44,311 nucleotides of DNA. Source: an uncultured Anaerolineales bacterium (lineage in GTDB: Bacteria > Chloroflexota > Anaerolineae > UBA4142). The notes below the pieces were generated by a model. That model did no database searches and was not told where the DNA came from. It saw only the letters and a list, made by a program, of their open reading frames with translations. The translations under genes were made by a program, and so were the position numbers. Shown here in pieces: positions 1 to 6,454 of this stretch. The stretch lies in assembly GCA_903825565.1 (NCBI GenBank), contig CAIKBD010000209.1, positions 1 to 44,311 of the forward strand. The letters are read 5' to 3'. The first letter of the stretch is position 1. Each line of letters opens with the position of its first letter.

Positions 1-1
1 C

Positions 2-592
2 TATGCCGGGTTCACCGCGATGTTGCCGACGATGGCCGGCGCGGCGCACCGCTGTGTACTCCCCGACTACAAATTCAACATCGAACAACTCGCGCAATTG
101 TTGACTGCCGACCGCGCCAAAAATCCCAGCAAGTACTCGGTGGTGCTGGTTTCGGAAGGCGCGATGTTTGAAGGCGGCGAGATGGTTTTTCAGAACAGCG
201 AGAAGGACGCCTTCGGGCACGCCAAACTGGGCGGCGTTGGCGATCTCGTCTCTTCGCAATTGCCCGGCTTGTCCGCCAAATTCAACAACGGCAAGCCGAT
301 CAACGTGATCAACCAACGCCTCGGCTATCTCGTGCGCGGCGGCGATCCCGACGCGATTGACTCGATTGTGCCGATGGCATACGGCAACCTCGCGCTCGAT
401 TTGATTTTGGACGGGATTCACGGGCGTCTCGTCGTGCTGAAAAATGGGCGATACGACAACATGCCGATTGATGTCGTGACCAGCACCAAGAAAACGGTGG
501 ACGTGAATCGGTATTACAACCGGGAACGCCTCCGCCCGAATTACGAAAGTTTCGAAATGCGCCCGCTGTTCATCATGACCAGCGACAGTTAA
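2..592 (+). CDS. pfkA: 6-phosphofructokinase, C-terminal part (5' truncated by window edge)
   Basis: Phosphofructokinase phosphorylates fructose 6-phosphate to fructose 1,6-bisphosphate in glycolysis, in the cytoplasm. The frame is open from base 2 and has no start in the window, so only the last 196 residues are visible. The recognisable part is the C-terminal PFK block NQRLGYLVRGGDPDAIDS followed by the MAYGNLALDLI helix, which belongs to the substrate-binding lobe of the PfkA superfamily. The ATP/PPi-selecting glycine-rich loop lies outside the window, so the phosphoryl donor (ATP or pyrophosphate) cannot be told. The gene is followed after 14 nt by a strong intrinsic terminator, so it is the end of its own transcription unit and unrelated to the glycan genes. 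Confidence 0.9.
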   Translation, partial: YAGFTAMLPTMAGAAHRCVLPDYKFNIEQLAQLLTADRAKNPSKYSVVLVSEGAMFEGGEMVFQNSEKDAFGHAKLGGVGDLVSSQLPGLSAKFNNGKPINVINQRLGYLVRGGDPDAIDSIVPMAYGNLALDLILDGIHGRLVVLKNGRYDNMPIDVVTSTKKTVDVNRYYNRERLRPNYESFEMRPLFIMTSDS

Positions 593-606
593 AAAGGCAA
601 AAACAG

Positions 607-644
607 AGACTGGAGATTGGAACGCACTAATCTCCAGTCTTTTT
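607..644 (+). terminator. Rho-independent terminator after phosphofructokinase
   Basis: A perfect 12-bp inverted repeat, AGACTGGAGATT (607-618) and AATCTCCAGTCT (629-640), encloses a 10-nt loop and is followed at once by a T run (640-644). It closes the phosphofructokinase transcript. Confidence 0.9.
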
Positions 645-673
645 GTTATTTTCGTAAATTTCCAATTCTCTGT

Positions 674-679
674 TATAAT
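674..679 (+). promoter_or_regulatory. Probable -10 box (TATAAT) for a leaderless glycosyltransferase mRNA
   Basis: TATAAT at 674-679 is exactly 7 nt upstream of the ATG at 687, so a transcript starting at the usual distance would begin at or next to that start codon. A good -35 box at 16-18 bp is not visible, so this rests on the -10 box, its place just after a terminator, and the same arrangement in front of the gene at 38185. Confidence 0.5.
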
Positions 680-686
680 GCCGCCG

Positions 687-2282
687 ATGTCGTTTTCGAG
701 TGTGCGCCCGGCGCTTGAGCCAAATTTCAACCGCGCGACGGATCGTTCTCGCGCGGTCTTTTTCATCGTGAGCATCCTCGCTTACGTTGCCGCGATGATC
801 GCCGCCACGTTGGCGCTGCATCCGTATTTTTCGCAAACCTGGGATGTCGCCACGTTTATCCACGCGGCGCAAACGTTTGCCGACGACGCGCATGGGTTCG
901 ATCTGTACGCACAATCGCGCGCGGCGCAAACCTGGCCCTACGCGTACCCGCCGCTGCACGCGTTCGTCACCGCGTTGGCGTTGGGCATCGGCGCAGTGTT
1001 TCCCGTTTTGCCGGACTATGTGTGGGCACGCGCGCCGATGATCGCGGCGGATATCGGCGTCGCACTCGTGTTGTACCGCATCGTCCGCCGCAAAACAGCC
1101 GACGAAACTTTGGCGCGCACCGCATTGCTGCTGTGGCTGTTCAACCCGCTCACGTTTTACGATACTGCCGTGCAAGGGCACTTTGAAAGCGAGTGGCTCG
1201 TTTTTGTTTTGCTGGCGTTTGAATGGTTCGAGCAAGATCGCCATCCCGCGTTGCCGGCGCTCGCGCTCGCCGTCGCCTTTCTGTTCAAGCAGATCGCCAT
1301 CGTGTTTATGCTCCCGGTGTTTGTGGCTTGGGCGCATCGTTGGCTCGTGAAACGCACAATCCAACTACCCAACTTGCTCCTCGCCGCGCTCACGTTTGCG
1401 CTCGTCATCGGCGGCGTGTGTTTGCCGTTTCTTTTGTACTCGGACGATTTTTGGTTTATGAATTTGACCTACGTCGAGAACGTGCCGGTGCAAACGCAAT
1501 CGTGGCTCGTCGCCGTGCTCGGCGTCACCCGCGCAACGCCGAACGCGCTGGCGAGCGATTTCATCTTGTTGCGGCACCAAACCAGCGTGACAATACTTGC
1601 CACGCTGATCGCGGCGTTCGTCGCCGCGCGGCGCGGCTGGAGCGTGTATCTCGCCGCGACGGTGATCGCGCTGATCTTTTTCCTCACGTCGAAAAAAGTG
1701 ATGGGCTATTATTACGTGATGCTCTTTCCGTTCTTGTTCGCCGAAATTTTGCCGCGCCGCCAAACGCAACTTGCCGGGATCGCGCTCAGCGCGACGACGT
1801 ACATCGCGCTCTCGCCGTATTACGCCGCGTGGACGAATCACGCGCATTGGTGGACGTATGCGATCCTGGGATCGCTCAACAGCGCGTTTTTCGTTTGGCT
1901 GGGGTGGCAATTGCTCCGCCGCCAAAATTTCGCTGCCGGGAATCTGCGCGCGGCAAGCGTGCTCGCGCTCGGCTTGTTCGCCGGCGCGGTGGGCGCGGCA
2001 TTAGCGCAACCGCTCGTTGCCAGCGCCACCAGCCCGATTCGCGCGCCCATCGTTGCGCCGGGCGCGGAACTGAATGCGATGGTGGCGTTCGGCGGCGTGC
2101 TCGCGCTGATCGTGCTCACGCTCGGCGGCGCAATGCACGCGACGCGCGCGTGGGCAATGCGCGCGCCGGCGTGGATATTCGGCGTGCCGTTGCTTTTTGC
2201 GCCATTGTTCTTTTCGATTTATACTCTGACCAAAGAATCTACCGCGATTTTTGAAATCGCGCTCAAAGCGTTGGGAGTTTGA
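687..2282 (+). CDS. GT-C fold polytopic membrane glycosyltransferase (PIG-M/GT87-like)
   Basis: A hydrophobic protein of about 531 residues with roughly ten or more membrane segments. Such enzymes transfer a sugar from a polyprenyl-phosphate donor to an acceptor on the outer face of the membrane. Visible family marks are an acidic residue in the first extracytoplasmic loop (QTWDVATFIHAAQ), a YPPLHAF segment, and FNPLTFYDTAVQGHFESEW, resembling the NP...GQ.D block of GT-C mannosyltransferases. An ATG at 678 is in frame but overlaps the TATAAT box, so the ATG at 687 is preferred; neither has a Shine-Dalgarno sequence. The stop codon abuts the ATG of the next glycosyltransferase, so the two are co-transcribed. 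The sugar and acceptor cannot be inferred. Confidence 0.75.
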   Translation: MSFSSVRPALEPNFNRATDRSRAVFFIVSILAYVAAMIAATLALHPYFSQTWDVATFIHAAQTFADDAHGFDLYAQSRAAQTWPYAYPPLHAFVTALALGIGAVFPVLPDYVWARAPMIAADIGVALVLYRIVRRKTADETLARTALLLWLFNPLTFYDTAVQGHFESEWLVFVLLAFEWFEQDRHPALPALALAVAFLFKQIAIVFMLPVFVAWAHRWLVKRTIQLPNLLLAALTFALVIGGVCLPFLLYSDDFWFMNLTYVENVPVQTQSWLVAVLGVTRATPNALASDFILLRHQTSVTILATLIAAFVAARRGWSVYLAATVIALIFFLTSKKVMGYYYVMLFPFLFAEILPRRQTQLAGIALSATTYIALSPYYAAWTNHAHWWTYAILGSLNSAFFVWLGWQLLRRQNFAAGNLRAASVLALGLFAGAVGAALAQPLVASATSPIRAPIVAPGAELNAMVAFGGVLALIVLTLGGAMHATRAWAMRAPAWIFGVPLLFAPLFFSIYTLTKESTAIFEIALKALGV

Positions 2283-3200
2283 ATGACCATTCGTTGCAGT
2301 GTCGGCATTACCGCGTATAACGAGGAAGCGAACATCGGCAAACTGCTCGCGGCGATGCGCGCGCAGGAATTGCAAAAGGTGACGATCACCGAGATCGTCG
2401 TCGTCGCGAGCGGATGCACGGATCGGACTGTGCCGCTGATTCAGGAGCAGGCGGCGCAAGACGCGCGCATCAAATTGATCGTGCAGGAAAAACGCGAGGG
2501 CAAAACGTCGGCGATCAACCGGTTTCTCCAAGCGGCGCAAGAAGAAATTTGCGTGCTGGAAAGCGGCGACACGTTGCCCAACCCCCACACCATCGAGAAC
2601 CTGGTCAAACTGTTTGAAGACCCAACGGTGGGCATGACCGGCGCGCAAAAAATTCCGGTCAACGTGCCGGAACAAATCGTCGGCTATATGTCGCACCTGC
2701 GTTTGAAATTGGAGCATCAACTCTGTCTCGAAATTCCGCGCCTCGGCGAGTTGATCGCATTCCGCAAAGTGTTTACGCAACTGCCGCCGGACGTGGCGAT
2801 GGACGAAGCGTTCGTCGAGGCGCTCGTCATTCGGCGCGGCTTGGAAGTGCGTTACGCGCCGGATGCGGTCGTCTACAACATGGGGCCCGAAACGCTCGGC
2901 GAATTTATTTTGCAACGCCGCCGCAATTACGCCGGGCATTTGCATCTCGTCCGCAAGTACGGCTATCGCGTGTCCAGTCTCGAATCAGGGCGCGTCCTGC
3001 GGATCGCCGCCGGCGAAGTGTGGAACGCGTTGCGCTTGATCTGGACGTTGTTCACGCTGGCATTGGTCGAGGCATACGCACGGTTGCTGGGATCGTACGA
3101 TTACTACATCAAGGGGCGCAAGCACGTCGTGTGGGATATGGCGTGGACGACGAAAAAGGTGGAGGGCACGCCGTCGCACACCCCGAGCGAAACCAAATAG
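2283..3200 (+). CDS. Family 2 glycosyltransferase
   Basis: A 305-residue GT-A fold glycosyltransferase that starts like most GT2 enzymes (CSVGITAYNEEANIGKLLAAM). It has an EIVVVASGCTDRT nucleotide-binding strand and CVLESGDTLPNP where the metal-binding DxD is usually found; the second acidic position is weak. The C-terminal third (about 200-280) holds QRRRNYAGHLHLV, like processive or lipid-linked GT2 enzymes, and an amphipathic stretch that may touch the membrane. ATG 2283 follows the upstream stop without a gap and has GGGAG five nt before it. It sits between a GT-C enzyme and a COG0392 membrane protein. A role in loading a lipid-linked sugar donor is possible but is inference. Confidence 0.8.
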   Translation: MTIRCSVGITAYNEEANIGKLLAAMRAQELQKVTITEIVVVASGCTDRTVPLIQEQAAQDARIKLIVQEKREGKTSAINRFLQAAQEEICVLESGDTLPNPHTIENLVKLFEDPTVGMTGAQKIPVNVPEQIVGYMSHLRLKLEHQLCLEIPRLGELIAFRKVFTQLPPDVAMDEAFVEALVIRRGLEVRYAPDAVVYNMGPETLGEFILQRRRNYAGHLHLVRKYGYRVSSLESGRVLRIAAGEVWNALRLIWTLFTLALVEAYARLLGSYDYYIKGRKHVVWDMAWTTKKVEGTPSHTPSETK

Positions 3201-3249
3201 GAATCGAGAATCGGTCAACGAGCGTCCGCGCGCGGGGATCGATCACGCT

Positions 3250-4233
3250 ATGAAAAATTTCTTGTTCAATTTCTTGAAACTCGCCGTCACGCTCGGCATC
3301 ATCGCGTACCTGTTGACGCGGGTGAACGTGGCGGCGATGGCGCAATATCTCGCGCGCGCGAATTTTGCGCTACTGCTGTTGGCGCTGGGCTTGTACTTTG
3401 GCGCGATTGCGCTGGGCGCGCTCAAGTGGGAAATTTTGGTGCGCGCGCAGCAGATCACAATCTCGTTCAGCGCGCTCCTAACTTACTCGCTCGTCGGCTT
3501 GTTCTTCGGCAACTTGTTGCCGAGCAATGTCGGCGGCGATGTGGTGCGCGCGTATGGACTGGTGCGCGCGAGCGGGCGCGCCGAAGCCGCCGCGATCTCG
3601 GTGCTGGTGGATCGGCTGATGGGCTTGACTGCGTTTCTCGGCGTCGCCGTCGTGATGGCGGCGCTTGCTGGCATCACGTTGACGCGCGGCGAATTGGAGC
3701 AACTCGAAATGGCAACGGTGATCGCCGCCGCGCTCTTGATTTTCGGCGCGGCGTTATTGTTCAGCCGTCGCGTATCGCAACGGCTCAAACACATTTTCGA
3801 TTTTGCGCCCTTGCGCCGCGTGCAACCGATTGCCCAACGCGTGTATCACGCCTTGCAAGTGTATCGCCACAGTTACCGCGCGCTCGCCGCCAACCTCGCG
3901 CTCTCGGTCGGCATCGTCATCGTCACGACATTCGTGTGGTACCTCGTCGCGCTGGCGCTCGGCGAAACACTTTCGATCTTTTACTTTTTCTTGTTCAATC
4001 CGCTCATCGCCTTCGTCCTGCTCATCCCGGTTTCGTTCAACGGTTTGGGCGCAAAGGAAATGACCGCCGTGTTCTTCTTCGGCTTGGTCGGGATGCCGGC
4101 CGAAGTGGCATTTGCCATGTCCTTGATTTTTCATCTAATCGTCGTGTTGAACAGTTTGCCCGGCGGGTTGCTGTGGTGGCGCGAACGCGCCCTCGCCCCC
4201 GCTCCTAGTGGGACAAACGGTCAATTGACTTGA
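3250..4233 (+). CDS. COG0392 / UPF0104 family membrane protein (LPG synthase TM-like, flippase-like)
   Basis: A 327-residue polytopic protein with about eight membrane helices. It carries the family's two signatures: NLLPSNVGGDVVRAYGLVR near residues 95-113, and SFNGLGAKEMTAVFFF near 260-275, equivalent to the GG-G-x-E motif. The family matches the membrane half of lysylphosphatidylglycerol synthase; stand-alone members are common next to glycosyltransferases and are often proposed to move or modify lipid-linked sugars, but most are uncharacterised. It follows the GT2 gene after 49 nt, in the same direction, and ends the first plus-strand operon. The cytosolic aminoacyl-transferase domain of MprF is absent, so lipid lysinylation is unlikely. 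Confidence 0.75.
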   Translation: MKNFLFNFLKLAVTLGIIAYLLTRVNVAAMAQYLARANFALLLLALGLYFGAIALGALKWEILVRAQQITISFSALLTYSLVGLFFGNLLPSNVGGDVVRAYGLVRASGRAEAAAISVLVDRLMGLTAFLGVAVVMAALAGITLTRGELEQLEMATVIAAALLIFGAALLFSRRVSQRLKHIFDFAPLRRVQPIAQRVYHALQVYRHSYRALAANLALSVGIVIVTTFVWYLVALALGETLSIFYFFLFNPLIAFVLLIPVSFNGLGAKEMTAVFFFGLVGMPAEVAFAMSLIFHLIVVLNSLPGGLLWWRERALAPAPSGTNGQLT

Positions 4234-4253
4234 AAAAAAATTAAGGGTATAAT
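4225..4253 (+). promoter_or_regulatory. Sigma-70 promoter for the DUF4388/GTPase/V4R operon
   Basis: TTGACT (4225-4230), a 17-bp spacer, and TATAAT (4248-4253). The -35 box overlaps the last codons of the upstream gene. The expected start site near 4260 leaves about 20 nt of leader before the ATG at 4281. Confidence 0.85.
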
Positions 4254-4280
4254 GCCGAACGAAATCACCGGGTTGACACA

Positions 4281-5120
4281 ATGGCACTTAAAGGTAACCT
4301 CAAAGACGTTAGTCTGAATCAACTCCTCAATTTGATTTATCTCGCGCACAAGACCGGCGCACTCACGATCCAACACGAGAGTAACGGGGCAAGTGCACGC
4401 CTGTATTTCAAAGAGGGGAAACTGATCCAAGCCGCGAATGAAGGGCAATCGGCGCGCCTCACCGATATTATGGTGCGCGTCGGCAAGTTGACCCCGGATC
4501 AAGCGCTGGCGGTGCGTTCGCGCGCCAAAGTGGACACGGATAAGGAACTCGGTCTGCTGATGATGCAGAACGGCATCCTGAACCAAAACGACATCATTCA
4601 AGGTGTCCGCAATTATTTGCTCGAATCCGTGTACAACTTGTTCACCTGGCGCAACGGCGTGTTCCGCTTCGAGCCGAATGTTTTGCCGCCGGAAGAGCGC
4701 GTCACCGTCGCCGTCAACCTCGATCACTTGATCATCGAAGGCAGTCGCCGCGTGCAAGAGTGGGAACACTTGCGCGACGAATTGCCCGACCTCGACGTGC
4801 CGCTGAAATTCGCCGACCGCCCCGATGTGAATATTCGCAACATCAACCTCAGCGTCGAGCAGTGGAAAGTCATTTCCTTCATCAACGCGCGCAACACGAT
4901 CCGCCAAATCGCCAGCTTCCTCAAGATTGATGAATTTCGCATCCGCCAAATCGTGTACGGTTTGCAAACGGCTGGCTTGGTAGATGTTCTGCCCGCCGCC
5001 GTGCCGGTCGGCGCGTTGGCGACGAGCGTGGTTGCGCCAACGCCGTTGCCGCCGCCCGCTCCGCCGCCGGTCGGGCGGAGCGTGCTCTTGCGCGTCATTG
5101 ATCGCCTCCGCAAGATTTAG
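4281..5120 (+). CDS. DUF4388 (PATAN) domain protein
   Basis: A 279-residue cytoplasmic protein. Residues 1 to about 90 form the DUF4388/PATAN domain (MALKGNLKDVSLNQLLNLI, GALTIQ, ARLYFKEGKLIQA), a signalling domain often found in response regulators and with MglA-type GTPases. Residues 95-165 resemble a second part of the same family (ELGLLMMQNGILNQNDIIQG, VYNLFTWRNGVFRFEP). Residues 190-235 look like a winged-helix unit (WKVISFINARNTIRQIASFLKI). A proline-rich linker (about 253-264) leads to a short basic tail. It has its own strong promoter and is followed by a GTPase gene and a V4R gene in the same direction; a GTPase-controlled regulatory module is likely. The input signal and output are unknown. 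Confidence 0.8.
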   Translation: MALKGNLKDVSLNQLLNLIYLAHKTGALTIQHESNGASARLYFKEGKLIQAANEGQSARLTDIMVRVGKLTPDQALAVRSRAKVDTDKELGLLMMQNGILNQNDIIQGVRNYLLESVYNLFTWRNGVFRFEPNVLPPEERVTVAVNLDHLIIEGSRRVQEWEHLRDELPDLDVPLKFADRPDVNIRNINLSVEQWKVISFINARNTIRQIASFLKIDEFRIRQIVYGLQTAGLVDVLPAAVPVGALATSVVAPTPLPPPAPPPVGRSVLLRVIDRLRKI

Positions 5121-5178
5121 ACGCTGGGCGGACGCGCCGCCACTCAAGTTGTGATTCTTTTTCGAGTTTGAGCAAACA

Positions 5179-5730
5179 ATGCAGACTGTCAAAATGGTCG
5201 TGACGGGTCCCTTCAATTCAGGCAAGACTTCGTTCATCGCTTCGGTGAGCGAAATTCCGGTTGTCCGGACCGAACGTAAAATTTCGGATGGCACACGCAG
5301 TGTCAAGAGCCAAACGACCGTGGCGATGGATTTCGGGCGGATCACGATTGACAAAGACCTCGCGCTCTATCTCTTCGGCACCCCGGGGCAAAAACGCTTC
5401 GACTTTATGTGGGAAATCCTGTCCGAAGGAATGCTCGGTTTCGTCGTCCTCGTAGACAGCGCACGCCCCGAAACCTTCCGCGAAGCGCGCCGCATCCTCG
5501 ACACCTTCCGCAGTTACAGCAACACGCCCTTTGTCATCGCCGCCAACAAGCAAGACGACGAAGACGCCTGGCCCCCGGATGATCTGAAAATCGCACTCGG
5601 CTTGGATCAAAACGTGCGCGTCTTGCCTTGCATCGCCAGCCAAAAGGAAAGCGTCAAGGGCATTTTGCTCGAGCTGCTGTATGTGATTCTGGAAAACGCC
5701 GGCGAAGAAGCCGCTGGCACGCGCAAATAA
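5179..5730 (+). CDS. MglA/Arf-like small GTPase (COG2229 type)
   Basis: A 183-residue small GTPase. G1 (P-loop) is GPFNSGKTS at residues 10-18, the G2 threonine lies near 46-47, G4 is NKQD at 123-126 and G5 is CIASQ at 151-155. G3 reads LFGTPGQKRF (65-74): the usual Asp of DxxG is replaced, as in many COG2229 bacterial GTPases. These proteins switch between GDP and GTP forms and often pair with roadblock or PATAN proteins in cell polarity or signalling. The gene starts 58 nt after the DUF4388 gene, has no separate promoter visible, and is followed 29 nt later by the V4R gene. No dedicated GAP (roadblock/MglB) gene is seen nearby. Confidence 0.85.
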   Translation: MQTVKMVVTGPFNSGKTSFIASVSEIPVVRTERKISDGTRSVKSQTTVAMDFGRITIDKDLALYLFGTPGQKRFDFMWEILSEGMLGFVVLVDSARPETFREARRILDTFRSYSNTPFVIAANKQDDEDAWPPDDLKIALGLDQNVRVLPCIASQKESVKGILLELLYVILENAGEEAAGTRK

Positions 5731-5759
5731 TTTCGCCGAATGACTCAAAGGAGATTCAC

Positions 5760-6380
5760 ATGCCCGATGATCGAATGATGCCGAATGACGCATTGCGGCT
5801 ATTCTTTATGGCGATTGAAGAGGTAATGGGCAAAGACGGCATGAAAGCCGCCCTGCACGGCGCGAAGATGGACAAGTACATTGACAACTATCCGCCCAAG
5901 AACCTTGAACTCGGCATCAAGTTCAGCGAGTATGCGCTCGCCGAACAAGCAGTTGAAGATTTTTACGGTCCCCGCGGCGCAAAAGCCATGCTGTTACGCG
6001 TGGGACGCGCAACCTTCAACTACGGGATGAAGGAACAGTCCACCGTCTTGGGACTTGCCGGGCAAGCGTTGAAACTGATGCCCCTGCCCATGACGAGCAA
6101 GATGAAATTGTTGCTCGAACAAATGGCGGCGGCGGGCAACAAAACCGTCAACCAACCGGTGCGGCTCGAAGAAGACGCCGAAGCGTTCACGCTGATCTAC
6201 GATTATTGCATGTGCCAGTTCCGCCCCAAACACAGCGGGCCTTGTTGCCAAGTCACCGTCGGCTTGCTGATGGAAGCAACCAAATGGCTAACCGATAAAA
6301 ATTTTTCGATTCAAGAAACGACGTGCATGAACCTGGGTGCGGACGCCTGCCGCTTTCGCATCCCCAAGACCGCCGAATAA
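5760..6380 (+). CDS. V4R (4-vinyl reductase-like) domain sensor protein
   Basis: A 206-residue protein. An upstream in-frame ATG exists inside the GTPase gene, but AAAGGAG (5747-5753) six nt before ATG 5760 decides the start. The C-terminal half is the V4R domain with six cysteines: C150 and C152, C162 and C163, C189 and C197. The last pair lies in CMNLGADACRFRI, the typical V4R ending. V4R domains bind small hydrophobic ligands or metals and occur in sensor proteins as well as in bacteriochlorophyll 4-vinyl reductase (BchJ). No photosynthesis genes are present, so a sensor or ligand-binding role with the GTPase and DUF4388 protein is preferred. The first 70 residues are helical with no named domain. 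Confidence 0.75.
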   Translation: MPDDRMMPNDALRLFFMAIEEVMGKDGMKAALHGAKMDKYIDNYPPKNLELGIKFSEYALAEQAVEDFYGPRGAKAMLLRVGRATFNYGMKEQSTVLGLAGQALKLMPLPMTSKMKLLLEQMAAAGNKTVNQPVRLEEDAEAFTLIYDYCMCQFRPKHSGPCCQVTVGLLMEATKWLTDKNFSIQETTCMNLGADACRFRIPKTAE

Positions 6381-6385
6381 AACGC

Positions 6386-6416
6386 AACCCCGCTGGCAGA
6401 GAGCCAGCGGGGTTTT
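6386..6416. terminator. Bidirectional rho-independent terminator between convergent operons
   Basis: A perfect 12-bp inverted repeat, AACCCCGCTGGC (6386-6397) and GCCAGCGGGGTT (6403-6414), with a 5-nt loop. TTTT follows on the plus strand and AAAA (6379-6382) precedes it, so it can stop transcription both from the V4R gene and from the minus-strand glycan operon ending at 6455. Confidence 0.9.
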
Positions 6417-6454
6417 GCTTTTGTATCGCTAGCAACTCGCGCCGGGATCACGCG

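Noticed and set aside
5760-6380. Bacteriochlorophyll 4-vinyl reductase (bchJ)
   Set aside because: Only the V4R domain is shared; no photosynthesis genes are present and the partners are signalling proteins.
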